DNA from: Chloroflexota bacterium
GTDB lineage: Bacteria > Chloroflexota > Dehalococcoidia > GIF9 > AB-539-J10
Reading direction: 5' to 3'
Length of the DNA: 5,852 nt
NCBI GenBank assembly: GCA_015222255.1
Contig: JADFUX010000009.1
Span: 1-5,852, forward strand
The notes beneath the pieces were generated by a model. It made no database searches. It had not been told where the DNA came from and saw only the letters and a program-made list of their open reading frames with translations. The position numbers were made by a program, and so were the translations under genes. The first letter of the stretch is position 1, and the number at the start of each line of letters is the position of its first letter. This document shows positions 4,932 through 5,852 of this stretch, one piece after another.

Positions 4932-5187
4932 CAAATTCTTCTCCAACGTCAATTCCTTCTCAATCTCATGTTCCATTCTAGCAGGTAACCTTGTTGTGCT
5001 CTACCTGCGATAAGCAAGGCAAAGTTTATCTGAGTCATAGCGATACCGCCTCAAGAGAGCAAAGAAGAGCAAAGAATCTAGTGTTACTGGCCCACAACGC
5101 CTCCTCAATCCTTGCTGTATCCAATCTCCCACGGCAGTATCCTTTCAATATAACTCCTACCTGCTCGGCAGTAAACCGTTTATGTAT
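4932..5187 (-). pseudogene. Decayed N-terminal fragment of an IS transposase (integrase-core type)
   Basis: Read from 5187 the frame gives HKRFTAEQVGVILKGYCR, then IEEALWASNTRFFALL, ending near 5053. The reading then continues in another frame from 5051 as RRYRYDSDKLCLAYRR, meets TAG at 5001-5003, and goes on as STTRLPARMEHEIEKELTL to about 4932. Joined together this has the shape I know from the helix-turn-helix N-terminus of certain DDE/integrase-core transposases (HKRFT..QV...LKGYC, RFFALL.RYR.D.DKF). Damage seen: the codon before HKR is ATA where ATG would be expected, a 10-bp tandem duplication causes the frameshift, and there is one in-frame stop. The catalytic domain is absent. A GGAGG lies upstream at 5199-5203. 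The fragment runs straight into the response regulator frame. The coding origin is well supported; the exact IS family is not. Confidence 0.72.
5055..5074 (-). repeat. 10-bp tandem duplication that frameshifts the transposase relic
   Basis: On the minus strand CTTTGCTCTT (5065-5074) is followed at once by CTTTGCTCTC (5055-5064), nine of ten bases identical. Removing one copy restores TTC TTT GCT CTC TTG AGG CGG, that is FFALLRR, joining the two halves of the transposase fragment in one frame. Confidence 0.8.
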
Positions 5188-5279
5188 CTGCGGACATTCC
5201 TCCTTTCTAGAAGTATGCTTTACTCTTCGGGGATTAACGGTTCACTTTTGAAAAATTTTTGAGAAACCTGGCAATAGTC

Positions 5280-5308
5280 TTGGAGAATAAGATGAAATGC
5301 GTTACTAT
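5280..5308 (+). promoter_or_regulatory. Possible promoter of the secreted-protein gene
   Basis: TTGGAG (5280-5285) and TACTAT (5303-5308) are separated by 17 bases. Agreement with consensus is moderate (three and four of six). Transcription would start near 5315, leaving a leader of about 95 bases in which I see no clear structure. Confidence 0.3.
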
Positions 5309-5409
5309 ACAAACATGGCGCTTACTATCCGTTTGATAAGAGCAAAACATTCGGAAATAGTCCTCTAGGTTTATCTTCGAGTAACCCAAAAAGACAGAGG
5401 CAAGGAAAA

Positions 5410-5852
5410 ATGAGAAAACAGTTGGGGCTACTGGCAGCCTTTGTGCTGGTGGTGGCACTGGGTCTTCCTTTCCTGAGCCACACTCCGGTGCTCGCGGCAG
5501 AGCTCACTCTCCGACCTAACGGTAATACCAACACTATTGGCATCGATTATCAAGCTCCCCCTAACAAGGGTGCTCACTACGACAAAGTCGATGATGGCGT
5601 TGCTGACTGCCCGTTTGCTGATTGGGTTTGGACAAGGAGCAGCACCCAGCAAAGAGATTTTTATACCCTACACAACCCCGGTATAACAACAGGAATTATT
5701 AACTCAGTTACTGTTCACTTTTGGGTTTCGACGCAGCCGTCGTTCTGTAATTGGCCATGCTCTTATTTTCAACCTTACCTAAGGCTTAACGGCGTTGAAA
5801 CGGCAGGCACCGAGATACAACACCACAGCGATTTTTGGGGAATATATGAGGA
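5410..5852 (+). CDS. Secreted protein of unknown function, N-terminal part (runs off the right edge)
   Basis: The first 147 codons are present and the frame is still open at the end of the window. Residues 1-30 form a clear Sec signal peptide: MRKQ, a hydrophobic core LGLLAAFVLVVALGLPFL, and a TPVLAA cleavage region, so the mature protein probably begins near AELTLRPNG. The mature part is rich in aromatic, Asn and Thr residues with alternating hydrophobic stretches (GIINSVTVHFWV, YLRLNGVETAGT), which suggests a beta-sandwich exported domain. LRPNG near the start, then a DDG.AD segment and W.W, is a pattern I recall from surface proteins in environmental genomes. Cysteines are at 67, 113 and 117. 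The ribosome site is AAGG four bases before the ATG, with GAGG a little further up. It is transcribed away from the transposase relic. Role unknown. Confidence 0.85.
   Translation, partial: MRKQLGLLAAFVLVVALGLPFLSHTPVLAAELTLRPNGNTNTIGIDYQAPPNKGAHYDKVDDGVADCPFADWVWTRSSTQQRDFYTLHNPGITTGIINSVTVHFWVSTQPSFCNWPCSYFQPYLRLNGVETAGTEIQHHSDFWGIYE

Noticed and set aside
4953..5022. 29-residue minus-strand ORF starting MTQINFALLIAGRAQQ with a GAGGCGG before it
   Set aside because: It lies in a third frame over the transposase relic, whose other frames have family-like sequence, so it is most likely accidental.
4991..5251. 86-residue plus-strand ORF
   Set aside because: It is the antisense shadow of the transposase relic, has no ribosome site and no recognisable motif.
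5314..5367. 17-residue leader ORF before the secreted-protein gene
   Set aside because: There is no ribosome site and no regulatory pattern such as a codon run followed by alternative hairpins.

Overview
The window reads as a bacterial chromosome segment with near-balanced base composition. My best guess is a Chloroflexota bacterium of the Dehalococcoidia type. This rests on the small CxxC/CxxC protein at 3901-4041, which resembles the DUF5679 family, on the overall gene set, and on the style of the transglutaminase-like and LuxR-type proteins. It is inference from remembered families, not a database result.

Layout. (1) 115-2162, minus strand: a compact operon reading rnc (RNase III), a 47-residue lysine-rich protein, a PflX-type radical SAM protein and an acylphosphatase. 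Junctions are overlapping or only 1-3 bases apart, and a promoter-like pair sits immediately upstream of rnc. (2) 2228-2339, plus strand: a divergent promoter and a complete tRNA-Gln(CTG). (3) 2482-2976, plus: RNase HI, preceded by a hairpin-rich, unexplained leader. (4) 2958-3632, minus: a transglutaminase-like cysteine protein that overlaps the RNase HI gene tail to tail by 19 bases. (5) 3739-4105: promoter, tRNA-Glu(CTC), the DUF5679-like zinc-ribbon gene and a strong, probably bidirectional, terminator hairpin. (6) 4288-4914, minus: a NarL/LuxR-type response regulator that lacks the start of its receiver domain. (7) About 4932-5187, minus: a decayed transposase N-terminus abutting the broken 5' end of the regulator. 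(8) 5280-5852, plus: a promoter and the first 147 codons of a secreted protein running off the right edge.

The left two thirds is ordinary housekeeping: RNA processing (RNase III, RNase HI), two tRNAs that both carry C34 anticodons, and small conserved proteins. The right third shows mobile-element damage. The transposase relic can be put back together conceptually by removing one copy of a 10-bp tandem duplication and reading through one stop codon. Its far end runs into the response regulator frame, which is therefore probably truncated and cut off from its own promoter. I see no CRISPR array, phage module or obviously new multi-gene system. The most interesting items are the IS-truncated regulator, the small uncharacterised protein inside the rnc operon, and an Asp-to-Asn change at a metal-ligand position of RNase III.
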